NCBI RefSeq assembly: GCF_000002425.4
Contig: NC_037263.1
Location: 10,819,660 to 10,883,659 of the forward strand
Reading direction: 5' to 3'
Origin: Physcomitrium patens
Lineage: Eukaryota > Streptophyta > Bryopsida > Funariales > Funariaceae
DNA: 64,000 nucleotides
A program made the translations under genes and the position numbers. Numbering within the stretch: the stretch's first letter is position 1; each line of letters begins with the position of its first letter. The notes beneath the pieces are model-generated. The model was not told the DNA's origin. It was given only the letters and a program-made list of their open reading frames with translations, and did not search any database. Shown here one piece after another: positions 43,791 to 55,061 of the stretch.

Positions 43791-45170
43791 ATGGAGAACG
43801 AAAATAAAAATTTTGAAGGATCTTTGGGAGGAGTTTCTGGTGGAGGTTCTTCTAAAGGACAAGATATGCACATGGATCTGACTATTGCTAGTATGTTTTA
43901 AGCCTTCTCATTATCAATACAACAACAGCAAAGTAATGATCGAAAAGAAGCTTTGGCAACCAAAGCATTGCAAGTAGTGGTCAATAAAATTGATCAATTT
44001 GATAGAAGGAATATTTCAAGGTATTTAAGATGTTATGTTCATGAAATAGAATTAAATCGGGTTTCTGAGAAGAAAATGGTTGAATTATTTGGACTTGCCA
44101 TGATAGCAGAGAGAATAGACCATATTACATTGATTACGAATTATTATGGGAATTCATGGGAGATTTTTTCACATGCATTGAAAGACGAATATTTCTTGGA
44201 AGATGCTGATCGCGTTACTAAGAAGCTATTTCAAGAATGGATTGAATGGCCTAATAAGAATTTGTAAGCAACAGAGCTACTAAAGGAATTTGAGAGGCAG
44301 TACTCTCAATTATCGAAGGTAGAAAAATTGACATTGGAGCCGAACAAAGTTGATCTATTTCTTCAATCTGCTGATGGAGAATTACAAAGAAAATTGGAAC
44401 TTCTTCTTGAAGACAAAGAAGAAGATGAAGGATTGAAAACAAAGGGAAGAACGTTGAAGATGCGATGGGGTTGCTTACAAAAAAAGAAAGGAAGAAGGAT
44501 AGGAGTAATATTCCGAAAATAGTACAAGCACCCAAAGCTCCAGTATGTACAACACCACCAACAATGCCTACAGTTCAACCTTCGACATCCTTATCAAAGA
44601 AAGCAAATATGGGAATGGAAGAAATTATACGAGGAATGCGAGATCTTCAAATCAAATTGGCAAGACTTGAAGAGAATACTTCTACAAATAATTTGAAGAA
44701 TATTTCAAAACAAGGATATGTACAAAGATGCATTTGGTGTGATGACGCTTCACACACTAGGAAAGATTGCAATGAATTTAATAATATGATATGGCAAGGA
44801 ATTATTTGCTAGAAAGATGAGAAGATAGCATTAAAAGATAGGGAGGATCTTCTTCAAACCAATTTTGGCAATGGAAGAATAAGAGCATTGGTTCAAGATT
44901 ACTTAAAAGAGCATGAAACAATAGCACGAGAAAGTACAAGTTATGGTGGTAGAGTAGATGAAGACCTTGGTGGAAGTATGAAAATTAGTGAGTTTTGGGC
45001 TTCTACCATTTCTACAATGCAAGAAGAGAAATTACCTCGAGAAACGTTATTGAGGATTACAGCTACAATACGAGGTGCAACAGGTTGGGAGGATCTTGTT
45101 GAGTCTCTTTTAGTTCATGCATATATTGCTAAGAGCCAACATGAAGCTTCGATGGAAGAAAAGAGATGAG
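43791..45170 (+). pseudogene. GYC-2 gag
   Basis: ATG at 43791 (MENENKNFEGSLGG). Capsid-like core: ISRYLRCYVHEIELN, KKMVELFGLAMIAE, HALKDEYFLEDADR (43953-44267). A frame change near 44465 matches the one in GYC-1, so it may predate both insertions or mark a real frameshift site. The zinc knuckle C-I-W-C-x4-H-x4-C is intact at 44729-44770. A C-terminal extension (DYLKEHETIARES, then MQEEKLPRETLLRI) runs to 45169. Gag would package the element RNA. Confidence 0.88.
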
Positions 45171-45253
45171 GAAATTTTGATGATACGAGAGAAGGAAATT
45201 CTTCTAAGAGGCAAACTTGAGGAGACAAGGCTCGGGAGGCAGCTTCACAAGAA

Positions 45254-46052
45254 TTGCCTGTAAAGGATACCTCAGCATCATTGGGAGAAAAAACAAAGGA
45301 GACAAAAGATAAACGCAAATCAATTGCTTATAAGCTACTTTCTGACATTGAAGTGGCAACAAATTTGAAAGGGGTGTTTGAAGAACGTATATTAAACGCT
45401 AAGGTGGAATTCACATTGAAAGAAGTTTTTGAAATTACAAAGAAGGAGTTTCATGATGTTATCATTGACACCATTAAGCGAAAGAGGCAATTAATGGGTG
45501 AAACTGGAATGAGTCATGCTATTGATGCAAGAATATATAAAGATGAAGAAGAGGTTGATATTGGTTACAAGTAATCAACAAATGAAAAGAATGGGTATAA
45601 TCAACGAGTACGTTTTGAAGATTATAATGATAAGGAAATAGAAACTTTGAGCCATTATACTCGAAAGTATAGGGCAAGGACAACTATTAAGCTATTGATC
45701 AAAGTAGGAGATATAGAAGAACGAATTGTTACTTTAGTCGACCATGGTTCTGAAATAAATCTCAAGTCTAAAGATCTTTATAAGAAGCAAAAATGGCCAA
45801 TTGATATGGAACATGGATGGACAATACGAGTAGCTAATAACACATAGGGCGAATTATATGGAGCTTATCTAGATGTGAAAATTTGGATTGAGAATGTTGC
45901 GACGGAGCAACATTTCTTTGTTCAAGATACAACGTCTTATCCGTTGATTTTTTGACAACCTTATATTACGGCAACATGGATAGATACAAAAGTATTTGAC
46001 GATGGTTCTGCTTATGCAAGGGTACATAGTGAAGATGGGAGGAAAGTTGTAT
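45254..46052 (+). pseudogene. GYC-2 protease region
   Basis: The linker LPVKDTSASLGEKTKETKD (from about 45250) is nearly identical to GYC-1. The protease has IKVGDIEERIVTLVDHGSEINLKSKDLY with D-H-G at 45740-45748. SYPLIF then a stop replaces the ILGQPYI motif. Stops occur at 45573 and 45848. Confidence 0.85.
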
Positions 46053-46171
46053 AATTTCTAACAATACCTCTTAACCATGAACGGAATCGAGATAGGTTGA
46101 GGGAGAAACCATTGCCAAAGATTGTTGAAGGATTTAAGGATTTTGGGGAGGTACCACTATAAAGCGAGATT

Positions 46172-48300
46172 ATGGAGGTACAAAAGAGGAGGTACTCTCG
46201 CGAGATGAAGGTGCCTTTGATGCGAGTTTTATTGGTATTTTGGAGAATGGAAATATTATGTATAAGAAAGTTGATGATTTTAAAAAAAAGAAAGAAAAAA
46301 AGATTATATAATATTGAAGGACAATTATGCAAGTTAGGTATATTGCAAGATGATGAGAGGATTTTAGGTGTTTATGAAAAAAATGGACTGGAAGATTCAT
46401 TGGAATTGATTACATCTATTGGGTTAGGGGATAATGATAAGATTATTGAGATTCATTCAAGAGAGGTTTATATCATACTTGAATCTTTTCATGTTCCAGA
46501 AGTCACTGTAGAGACGAGGTATAAAACGGCAGATAAGAAGGTAAAGCCTGTTGCCGGACCATTACCAGAGGATTCTAAAGAACAAATAGGAGAAGCATCA
46601 AAAGAAGCAAGTTTAAGAGATTCAATGAGTATTGGACATCAGTTTACTGAAGAGACTTTTGAAGAATTGAAGATTGGTTCTGATGGTTCTTTATTGCCAG
46701 AGGAAATTACTTGCTTCAAAAAGATGTTGGCTAACCAAGGTAGATTGTTTGCTTTCGAATCTCATGAAATTAGGTGTTTGAATCCGAATATTATAACACC
46801 TATGGTTATCTTCACTATACCACATGTACCTTGGAATCTAAGACCGATTCCAGTATCGAGGGCACATTTACCTAAATTGATGGAACTATTAAAAAAAAAG
46901 ATGAAGATGAAAATATTGGAATCCTCATTTGCGCCGTATTCTAGTCGATGGTTTACGGTGTCTAAGAAGAATGGATCACTACGTTTTATTCAAGATATGC
47001 AACCGGTGAATGCAATAACTTTCAAAAATGCAAGAATTGGACATATTGTGGATGAATTTGCTGAGGCGTTTACAAGAAGGGCGATCTATTCAATGGGTGA
47101 CTTGTATTCAGGTTATGATCAATTTTAACTTGCCGAAGGAAGTAGAGATATGAAAACAATGAAGAACCACTTGGATTGGTTAGAATGTGCACTCTTCCTC
47201 AAGGCGCGACCAACTCAGTTACGTATATGATGAATGCGATGAATAAGGTATTGAGAGATTTTATTCTTGAGAAGACTATGCCTTTTTTGGATGATATTCC
47301 TATAAAAGGGTGCAGAGAAGGAGACAAGGATGAAACTTTAGATAAGAGGGGGTGTCGCAAATATATTGTTGATCATATATAAGATTGTGAAAAGATTTTA
47401 ACTCGGCTTAAAGAAGTTCATCTTACATTATCGGGTATGAAGTCTGTATTTGGAGTATAAGAGGTTGTAATTGTTGGACATTTATGTGGATCTTATGGAA
47501 GAAAATCAGATCTAACTAAAGTTGATGCAATTGGAAGGATGAAAGAGAATTGTGATTCTTTAACAGAGGTTCGCAGGTTTTTGGGTGCATGTGTATTTTA
47601 TCGAATCTTGATCCTTTATTATGCTCACATAGCGGATCTATTATATGAACTGTTACACAAGGGCTACTGATTTAAATGGAAAGAAAGGTATATTCAGGCA
47701 ATGCAAAGATTGAAGAAATTATTGATGTCACCTCTAATATTGAGGAAGGTTGATTATTAATGCAATAGACTAGTGATTCTTACTGTGGACATTAGTCCAA
47801 TTGCCATTGGATGGATTGTGAGTCAAGATGATTTAAGTGGGAATAGATTTGCAGTTCAATTTGGAGCTAAAGTTTTAAGTATTCGTCAGCATGCATATTC
47901 GCAAGTCAAAAGAGAACTTTGGGGAGTTGTTTCGACTATGAAAGCTGAAAGGGACTATTTGATTGGAGCAGTAGTAGTAATTGAAACAAATTGCTTTCTT
48001 TTGCTTGCAATGATTACTAACTGTTCAATACCAAATATTGCAATGTTGAGATGGATTGCTTATATTAAGTCACTAAATCCAAAATTTAAGCATGTTACTG
48101 GGAAGGACAATTTAGTAGCAGACATACTATCTCGAGTAATATACAAGAGGGAAGACGAAATGGTTGAAGACATTGATGACGTCGGATTGAAATTCTATTC
48201 AATATCAAATCTCAACAAAGAAGACAAGCTATTTCTTGAAGAATCTTATGAAGGAGAATTATTGAATATTAGTCATTACTTGAATACCTTGACTAAATAG
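46172..48300 (+). pseudogene. GYC-2 reverse transcriptase and RNase H
   Basis: A 318-codon open stretch (46172-47128) holds the acidic linker and RT N-terminus (FIQDMQPVNAITF, YSMGDLYSGYDQF). TAA replaces the CAA of GYC-1 at 47126-47128. Next come LPQGATNSVTYMMNAMNKVL and an intact F-L-D-D at 47284-47295 with IPIKGC. RNase H (47773-48300, 175 codons open) has LTVDISPIAIGWI, GAKVLSIRQHAYSQVKRELWG, CSIPNIAMLRWIAYIKSLNP and GKDNLVADILSR. One of the best windows onto the ancestral protein. Confidence 0.9.
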
Positions 48301-49620
48301 AGGAATTGGTCTACAAAAAAATTCAAACAAATAAGAAAAAAAGCATATGGATTTTTGCTTCGAGATGGATTCTTATGAAAGAGACTGAAGAAAGGAATTG
48401 GGATGCGATAACGAGTGATAGGCAAAAAGGAAGAAAAACTAAAATTATTAAAGGAGTTTCATGATAGTTTATGGGTAGGGCATAGAGGAATCTAGGCTAC
48501 TTTTGCTAAACTCAAGGAACGATATTGATGGAAAAATATGTATCGAGATATGCTCTCATTTGTAGAGTCATGTGAAATCTATCAATCGTATTCTAATATG
48601 TGACATCGAGATGGTCTTCATCCTATATATCCTCTGGCTATTCATTTTAAATGGGTTGTTGATTTGGTTATTATGCCAATTGGGTTATGGCAAATGAGAT
48701 ATTTGGTCTTAGCTTGTGAAGATTTATCAAATTAAGTAGAAGGAAGAACATTGAGGACAAAATCTATAGAGGGAATTTGTAGGTTTTTGCTTGAAGATGT
48801 CATTTGCCGCTATGAATGCATAAGAAAAATCATTGCAGATTGTGGAGAATTAAATGCACAAGAAGCTTGTAAATTCTTTGAAAGATGTAGAGTTAAACTA
48901 TCATTGACTACTGCTTATAATCCGGAAGGGAATGCAAAAAGTGAACGTGGTCACCCACCGATTGTGAAAGCATTAGTTAAAGTTTGTAATGGAAAAGTTA
49001 GACAGTGGCCACGGCTTTTGTCATTTGTATTATGGGCTGATCGAACAACACATAGTTTGGTGACAGGATATATGCTAGTAGAACTTATGACATGTCGAAA
49101 ACCAATTATGCTGATTGAAAAAAGGGTACTTACTTGGAGTATGCTACCATAGGAAGATGAATTGATAAGAGAAGAATTTCTGGCTATTAGGATTCGACAA
49201 TTGGAGCAAAAATCGGAAGATAAAGAAATAGCAATGGAAAGGTTAAAAAGAGTAAGGTTACAAAATAAGATTTGATTCAATAAGCAACATCGATTGAGAC
49301 CTAAAGCAATTGAAGAAGGTGATTGAGTACTTGTTTATTTTAATAGTCTGGACAACCAATATAGCACTTTACGAAAGTTTTCAAAACGTTGGTTTGGACC
49401 ATATGTGGTAACAACTGTTCATGATAATGCGACTTATTCATTACGGGAGTTAGATAGCACATGGTTAAAAATACCAATTACAGGGAAGAGAGTGAAATTA
49501 TTTAAACAAAGATATGTAGAAATAAATATAGAAGACCTTAATGAAGACATAGATATTCCGCAGTGGGAAGATGAAATTGATTGGATAGCAGAGACGATGA
49601 AGATGGACTAGACAAAGATC
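48301..49620 (+). pseudogene. GYC-2 integrase
   Basis: Zinc finger: FHDSLWVGHRGI (48458-48495) and CEIYQSYS, where the second Cys is Tyr. Core: WVVDLVIMPIGLWQ for the first Asp, IIADCGELNAQEACKFF for the second and GNAKSERGHPP for the Glu (48751-49152). GPY/F module: FGPYVVTTVHDNATYSLRELD (49393-49460). The tail is acidic and ends near 49611. Several stops precede and follow the core. No chromodomain. Confidence 0.88.
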
Positions 49621-49687
49621 TGGAGAACATATTATGAATCAAACAGCAACTAGGTTAATTGGTGCATATCGGAGGATGCACAGTTTC

Positions 49688-49699
49688 AGATGAGATGGA
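49688..49699 (+). other. GYC-2 polypurine tract
   Basis: AGATGAGATGGA directly precedes the 3' LTR. It is a decayed version of AGAGGGGGTGGA in GYC-1. Confidence 0.6.
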
Positions 49700-51067
49700 T
49701 GTTGTGTTGTAACACGTCTATATGATGAAAATATAAATGAAGAAGATTTATTAATATTTAGTCACCTTGGATGTTAGAAGCGACAGCCAATTCTAGTACA
49801 AATATTGAGAGGCCAGTTCAATCACCCTATTACAGTCAGCCGGGGCATACTCACCAATAACGAAATGCTCCATTCGATTCCAATAACAGGAGTCAGCAAG
49901 AAAAGAAAGGACCAATTTAACATCGGGTGAGCCTGGTTCGGAAAGCCCATTGGATCCAATTTCAGAAGACATCTAATCCAGGTCCTATTACGGGCTTCTA
50001 ACCTAGTATGAGACCTGACTTGGTCGAGCAACCCAATGCGGTCCAATTACGGGGCTTCCATTCCATTTCAGGCTATTCCATTTTTTATGCCGTTTCAAGA
50101 ACATTTTTTTTATAAAAGAATCTTTTAAAGGGAAAAATGGGAGAGAGAAAGCGAGGGTCAGCTGTTCCAATTTGGGGAGTCCAAGATAGAAGAATAGGAT
50201 CTTCTTAGGATAAAAGGGGAGGGTAGGTTAAGAAATGGATTTTTTTTTTGAGAATCGGGGTTTTAGATCGGAGAGCTAGCTTCATGCTTTCGGAAAAAGA
50301 CAGAGAATTGGGGTTTTTTTTTTATATATAGGATTTTAGGGAGACTGAGAGGGGGGTTGCTAAAAGTTAGTGTTATATTGGTAAACTGGATTTTTTCCGT
50401 TAGAGAGGAAAGGCTGGTACTCTTGATTGTTGATAGAATAGGAGATACTTCTGTGGTTGAAATTCAGAGTTGTCTAAAAGGTTGAGTATACTGAATGCAT
50501 GTGCGGTTGTATTAATCTGACTGTACAGATAGAGGATATCTGCCAACAGTTTAAAGAGGTATTGGGAGTTGGCAAATTGGAGTTTGTTTAGGATTTTTAT
50601 GATAACTAGGGACCTATCAATAGGGATAAGAGGAATATCGATGAGCGGCCAAGGGACATCGGTGCGGATTGCAGCATAGCCTCACAATCTGTAAGCGGGG
50701 TTGAACTGGAACTTCTTGAGCATTTGAAAGGGCTTGTAGAGACACTAGCGATAGATGTTTCACAACAAGTCGGAAAGACAGATTGAGGATCACAGCTTGT
50801 CAAAGTTCACGGTCTAGGATTAAAATAATTAACGATAAAGATAAAATAAAAAACATAAAATAAATAAAATAAAATAAAAATAACAAAAGAAATTGAAGTT
50901 ATATAGGATCTCTAGGCATTTTATATTGGAATTAAGCTTTTACATTGCAATCTGATATAGATTGTATTTGGATAGTCAAGACTACTTGAGTACTAGCGAA
51001 ACACCATACTACCTCCTATAGCCAGACGTCTGACATGTTCTTAAGCAAGATAGCACGTAATACGACA
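49700..51067 (+). repeat. GYC-2 3' LTR (1368 bp)
   Basis: It starts TGTTGTGTTGTAACACG and ends AGCACGTAATACGACA, the same length as the 5' LTR and near-identical over long stretches. The first bases TGTTG in place of TGTCG are one C to T change. Confidence 0.94.
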
Positions 51068-51182
51068 ATGGAAGCAACTCAAAAATAGAAGAAGAGTTTT
51101 ATGCCCAATGATTTGGTATTGAGGTATGATAGCCAGTTTAATCATTTTTTAGGCAAATTTTAAATTCGTTGGTATGTGCCAT
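51068..51182 (+). pseudogene. ATH-4 integrase C-terminal fragment 1
   Basis: Begins ATGGAAGCAACTCAAAAAT (MEATQK, then a stop), the direct continuation of 42351 when compared with ATH-1 at 24000-24030. It reads FYAQ-LVLRYDSQFNHF in pieces, ending at the GTGCCAT where the D-type LTR inserted. Confidence 0.82.
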
Positions 51183-52435
51183 TGTCGGGATAGAGAGTGT
51201 TTGTCTCAAAAAAGTGTTGGGCTTCTGGATGCTACTAAATGTTCTATCAAGTCTAAGATATAAAAGTTCTAAGTTTATATATATAATATATTCTCTTTTA
51301 GGGCAATTACATCAAAATGTAAGCCCAAGTACCAAGAAAACACCCAAATGTATGATAAAGTATCTTAAAACTTTATATATTCTTATAAAAAATGTTTCCC
51401 AAACTTCAATATCTCATATCTGAGAATTGGACCATCCAAAAAATTCTTTATTTTATATGAAGTACTGATATACTTTCAAAAACTACCACAAAAAAATTCA
51501 ATTGTAGATTCGTTATGGATCTTGAGATATTATCAAAATCCTAATAGTAGCTTTAAACCCTAGCTTACATACACCCACTTGCTAATTTCTTCATGTCTCA
51601 CAAAATAAATATTTAAATACCATGAAACTTTGATTTATAGCTTTTTAACTTAATAAATTACACTTATAGAAATTTTGAACTAAAAATTTATTTAGAAACT
51701 CAAGATATGATCCAACCATTACTATCAATAAAATGACTCACTTACGACCTTTGAATTACATGTGCTATCTTCAATGCCCTATAACTCCTTCATCTAGCTT
51801 GAAATTCATTAAAAAATATATGTAAAGTATAGTCAAGAAAGTTTTCTCTCTAATTCTAATCACTGATCTTTCGTTGCTCTCTGTATGCATATGTTATGCT
51901 TCAAAGAATGATAGTAGATACAAATTTGATACCTTAACTTTGAACACTTATATCTTCTTTATAGAAACTCGAAATTATGCAAACTCTTTATCCAAATTAT
52001 ATCCAAAACCTTGAACTTGTTGATCCTAGCCTCCAAAGCTCAAATGCCTTCAAAAAAAAAACCCTAATTCCTAATAAGGCCTCGGGCAGCCTCCTTGAAG
52101 CTCATTGGATATGGCCTTCGACCAATAGGAATGAAGTTTTTTATTCCTTACCTTCATCCAACCATACCTTGCTTTCTTCCATCCCAGTAAGCCTCCTATT
52201 AGTTAAAAATTTCTTCTTTAGGCTCTAATCTCTTCTCAAGGCTTCATACTAAATATTTAGGTTCTATAATTTTTTTTTGAAATACTATAATTAAAAAGAT
52301 AAAACTCAAAATAAAGTTTCTTAAATCCATTCTCTTTAAATTAATCTATTGACCATTCTAACATACACCAAGATTTATGAACATATTATATGTTCTAATT
52401 AATTTTTACATATTATAAGCATTTATAGTACGACA
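51183..52435 (+). repeat. D-type solo LTR (1253 bp) in ATH-4 integrase
   Basis: It starts TGTCGGGATAGAGAG and ends TATAGTACGACA. It aligns along its length with 28215-29479 in reverse complement (GCTTCTGG, CTAATAAGGCCTCGGGCAGC). Left flank GCCAT, right flank CTGTA: like the other D-type copy it lies after CCAT, with a poor duplication. No internal sequence, so solo. Confidence 0.87.
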
Positions 52436-52620
52436 CTGTATTACGTGATTGACGATTTTTTTAATGGATCTATTCAATTGGAGGATTTCATGGGCCATTG
52501 ATTTAGTACCCGCATTAATGGGAACTGATTATGGTTATATAATACATAAAATCTGGGATGGATTTTTATTTTTTTGGAAGATGTGACTTTGAATGGACTC
52601 AAGATAAACCTAATTATGAT
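52436..52620 (+). pseudogene. ATH-4 integrase C-terminal fragment 2
   Basis: Reads YYVIDDFFNGSIQLEDFMGH, matching YRVIEGFSNGSVQFEDFMGH of ATH-1 (the GPY-type C-terminus), then decays near 52600. Confidence 0.8.
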
Positions 52621-52879
52621 ATAAGTACATTAGGGTATAGAGGAGGCTGAAAAGATAGTTAGTAATTACTAATATGTCAGATAGGACAGAGGTAAAAAAT
52701 AGAGAGTATGGTTAATATGTTGTCATTATTACGAGGTAGTAAAAGAATAGGAGTAGGGTACAAATTAGAGGTCATTGTGTGGTATCATTTTGGGTTGTAT
52801 TTCTAAGATTGCCATTTCTTGTATTTCTTACATATTCAAGAGTAGTAGTTCCAGTTAAAAGCTTAATAGAGGGAGCATC
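52621..52879 (+). other. ATH-4 spacer between pol and additional ORF
   Basis: Matches the ATH-1 spacer (23454-23726) in part, for example GTTGTCATTATTACGAGG with GTTGTCATTATCACCACT. No open frame or clear signal is seen. Confidence 0.55.
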
Positions 52880-53690
52880 ATGCCAATTAAAAGTACAAAG
52901 CGAGCTATAGAGAAAGAAGATAGTGGATAAAATGTGAGAGCTAAACGTGCATCAAAACCACCTCCTGTAGTAATCATTATCAATATAGAGCCAATGAAGT
53001 AGATATTTGTTGGATATCGAGAAGAATAAGAGACTTTTGAAATGCATAATGGTTCCATTTTTTGTACCAGTTAGATCACTTATCATCAAATAATGTAGTA
53101 TTAATAGAAGAATACATCGTAAAGTATGACTCCAAAGATCGATCGAGTGTCTTACAAGGACAAATTATCAGGATTGATGAAACAATCTTAGAAAAGGTAC
53201 AATTTCTTCCTATTGAAGAGATTATAGTAAGGGCTGATGAATCAAGCGATTTCAGCCCAGAATTTTTTTTCAAGGGAAGTATGTCATCCTTTGAGAGGAG
53301 CCAAGGTTGGTGGAGTACTCAAGTAATTTCATCGAAACTCATAGAATGATTTTGTTTTGTGGTGAGGCAATTAGGATTGTATCAACATCCCACATATATG
53401 TCAAAATGGTTATTGTATGTAGCAGTAGGGGCGCTTAAAGAGATGGTATTCAACTAGGCAGCTTACGTAGCTATTCGTATTCATGCAGAGATAGGAGCCA
53501 AGTGGAAATTAGGAAAGTTCATATATTTGCTTTGTTCCAATTATGTGTATGCTATGATCGCATACAAATTGCATCAAACACTATTAGTAGAAAAAAGTCT
53601 TGTACCAATGCCAAAGCCTCTACAGAGAAAACAGAATTGATTGGCACAAAATGTCAATACAACAGTATCATATAGGATGATTTGCTATTT
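52880..53690 (+). pseudogene. ATH-4 additional ORF, N-terminal half
   Basis: ATG at 52880 (MPIKSTKRAIEKEDSG, matching MAIESTKRVMDREESD of ATH-1). A 95-codon open stretch at 53062-53349 carries IEEYIVKYDSKDRSSVLQG, ILEKVQFLPIEEI, ADESSDFSPEFFFKG and MSSFERSQGWW. Decayed WAAYVA and NYVY blocks follow. The C-terminal coiled-coil half is absent: the match ends at about 53665, just before GYC-3. Confidence 0.8.
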
Positions 53691-53712
53691 GGGAATACAT
53701 TGGATATCTAGT

Positions 53713-54996
53713 TGTAGAGAATGTAGCTTAAATCTTTATATGAATCTTGTTTTAGCTTCCAAAACTCCTTTATTTTGCATAAAATTCAAAATATAATAAA
53801 ATCCCTTCAAAACATATTTATTCCATGAAGGATTTTTTTGTCCCAAATTTAAAAATTTATTATTCTTGATCTAGCCATTGAGTTTGTTTCAAATTTGTAA
53901 TTTAGGTAGAATTTACCTTTAACTTTTATCACAAAAAAACTAACCGCAAATTCACTCTTAATCTTTTGACATCTAAAAAATCCTAGCAAATGCTTTAAAC
54001 CCTAATTTACAAGCACTCGAGCACTATTTTCTTAATATCTCAAGAATCCAATATTCAAATGTCATAAAACTTATGCAAAAAGTTTACTTACATAAAATTA
54101 CACATTTTTTGGAATTTTTATCCAAAACCTTATCAAATTGCTCAAGATATAGCTCAAGACACAACCACTAGTAAATCGGGTGACTTACTACCGTTAGATT
54201 GCATGTGCTAACTTCAAAATCCAATAACTCCTTCACCTTAACTTAGAATCTAGCAAGCAGTATGCAAAAAGTATAGCCGCAAAAGTGCTCTCTTCAATCA
54301 CTATCGCCGATCTTCAATTGCGGTCTGTATGCATGCGTTATGCCAAAAAGAGTGACAATAGCTCCCAAATCAACACCTTAACTTTGAGCACTTGTATCTC
54401 CTTCATATAAACTCCAAACCATACAAAATTTGCACCAAAAATATAGCCAAAAACCTAAACTTGCTGATCTTAGCCTTCAAAGTTCGAATGTTTCCGAAAA
54501 ACTGATCCTAATCTCTAATACGGCCTCAAGCAGCCTCATCAAAGCCCATCGGTCATGATTTTTGACCAATAGGAATAGAGATTTTCATCATTCATCTCCA
54601 TTCATCTATATTGGTGCCCTAATTACTCCATTTGCTACCAAAATCCTTCTTCAATCTTTTTTCTTATAAGATTTACATAATTTATGTTCTAAACACCAAA
54701 TAAAAGAACTAAAATAAGTTTGCAAAGGTCACCAATGTCTAACAAAGGTGACTCTAAATATTTAGAAGTTACTATCAACAAAAACTAATCTTAAAATCCA
54801 CTATCAAAAAAGAAATTAAAGTTATAAAAATTCTATAGTAATCTTTTTAAACAACCTCTTCTTAAGGTAATAATCAAATTATATTCTACAATCAACTAAA
54901 ATCTACTAACATGGCTCTCACCATGTTACTTAATAAATTATATATTAAGTACATAATTACATTATTTTCATATATTAGCCGAACCACAATATGACA
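53713..54996 (-). repeat. GYC-3 3' LTR (D type, about 1284 bp)
   Basis: The inner end at 54996 (CAATATGACA) is followed by TCTACTCTCTCTTAACCTGTG, matching TCCACCCCCTCTGAACCTGTG just inside the GYC-1 LTR. The LTR body matches the two D-type solo LTRs (CGCCGATCTTC, CCTTAACTTTGAGCACTT). The outer end is estimated at TGTAGAGAATGTAGC. Confidence 0.75.
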
Positions 54997-55061
54997 TCTA
55001 CTCTCTCTTAACCTGTGTATCCTCCGATATGCATCAAAAAGAACCAAAGTTGTGGTCGACG

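Larger units (their letters stand above)
42352..51067 (+). mobile_element. GYC-2: full-length degenerate Ty3/gypsy element, same family as GYC-1
   Basis: 8716 bp with LTRs of identical length (1368 bp each). Plus strand: primer site, gag with an intact CCHC knuckle, D-H-G protease, RT with F-L-D-D, RNase H and integrase with GPY/F module. It sits in the ATH-4 integrase between TTLFN and MEATQK. The flanks (ACAG before, ATGGA after) fit a decayed duplication of ATGGA. Many stops are CAA to TAA changes relative to GYC-1. Confidence 0.93.
33145..53712 (+). mobile_element. ATH-4: Athila-like element, plus strand, carrying three nested insertions
   Basis: Plus-strand Athila-like coding in the order protease-linker (33145-34001), RT, RNase H, integrase (40024-42351), integrase C-terminus (51068-51182 and 52436-52620) and additional ORF (52880-53690). 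The gaps are ATH-2, GYC-2 and a D-type solo LTR. Coding continues across each gap at the matching point of ATH-1. It has no LTR of its own in the window: the left end is a rearrangement and the right end is cut by GYC-3. Confidence 0.88.

Noticed and set aside
51183..52435. A host gene fragment with CCTCGGGCAGCC and CCCTAATT blocks
   Set aside because: The whole segment is repeated at 28215-29479 and 53713-54996 with LTR-type ends, so it is a solo LTR.
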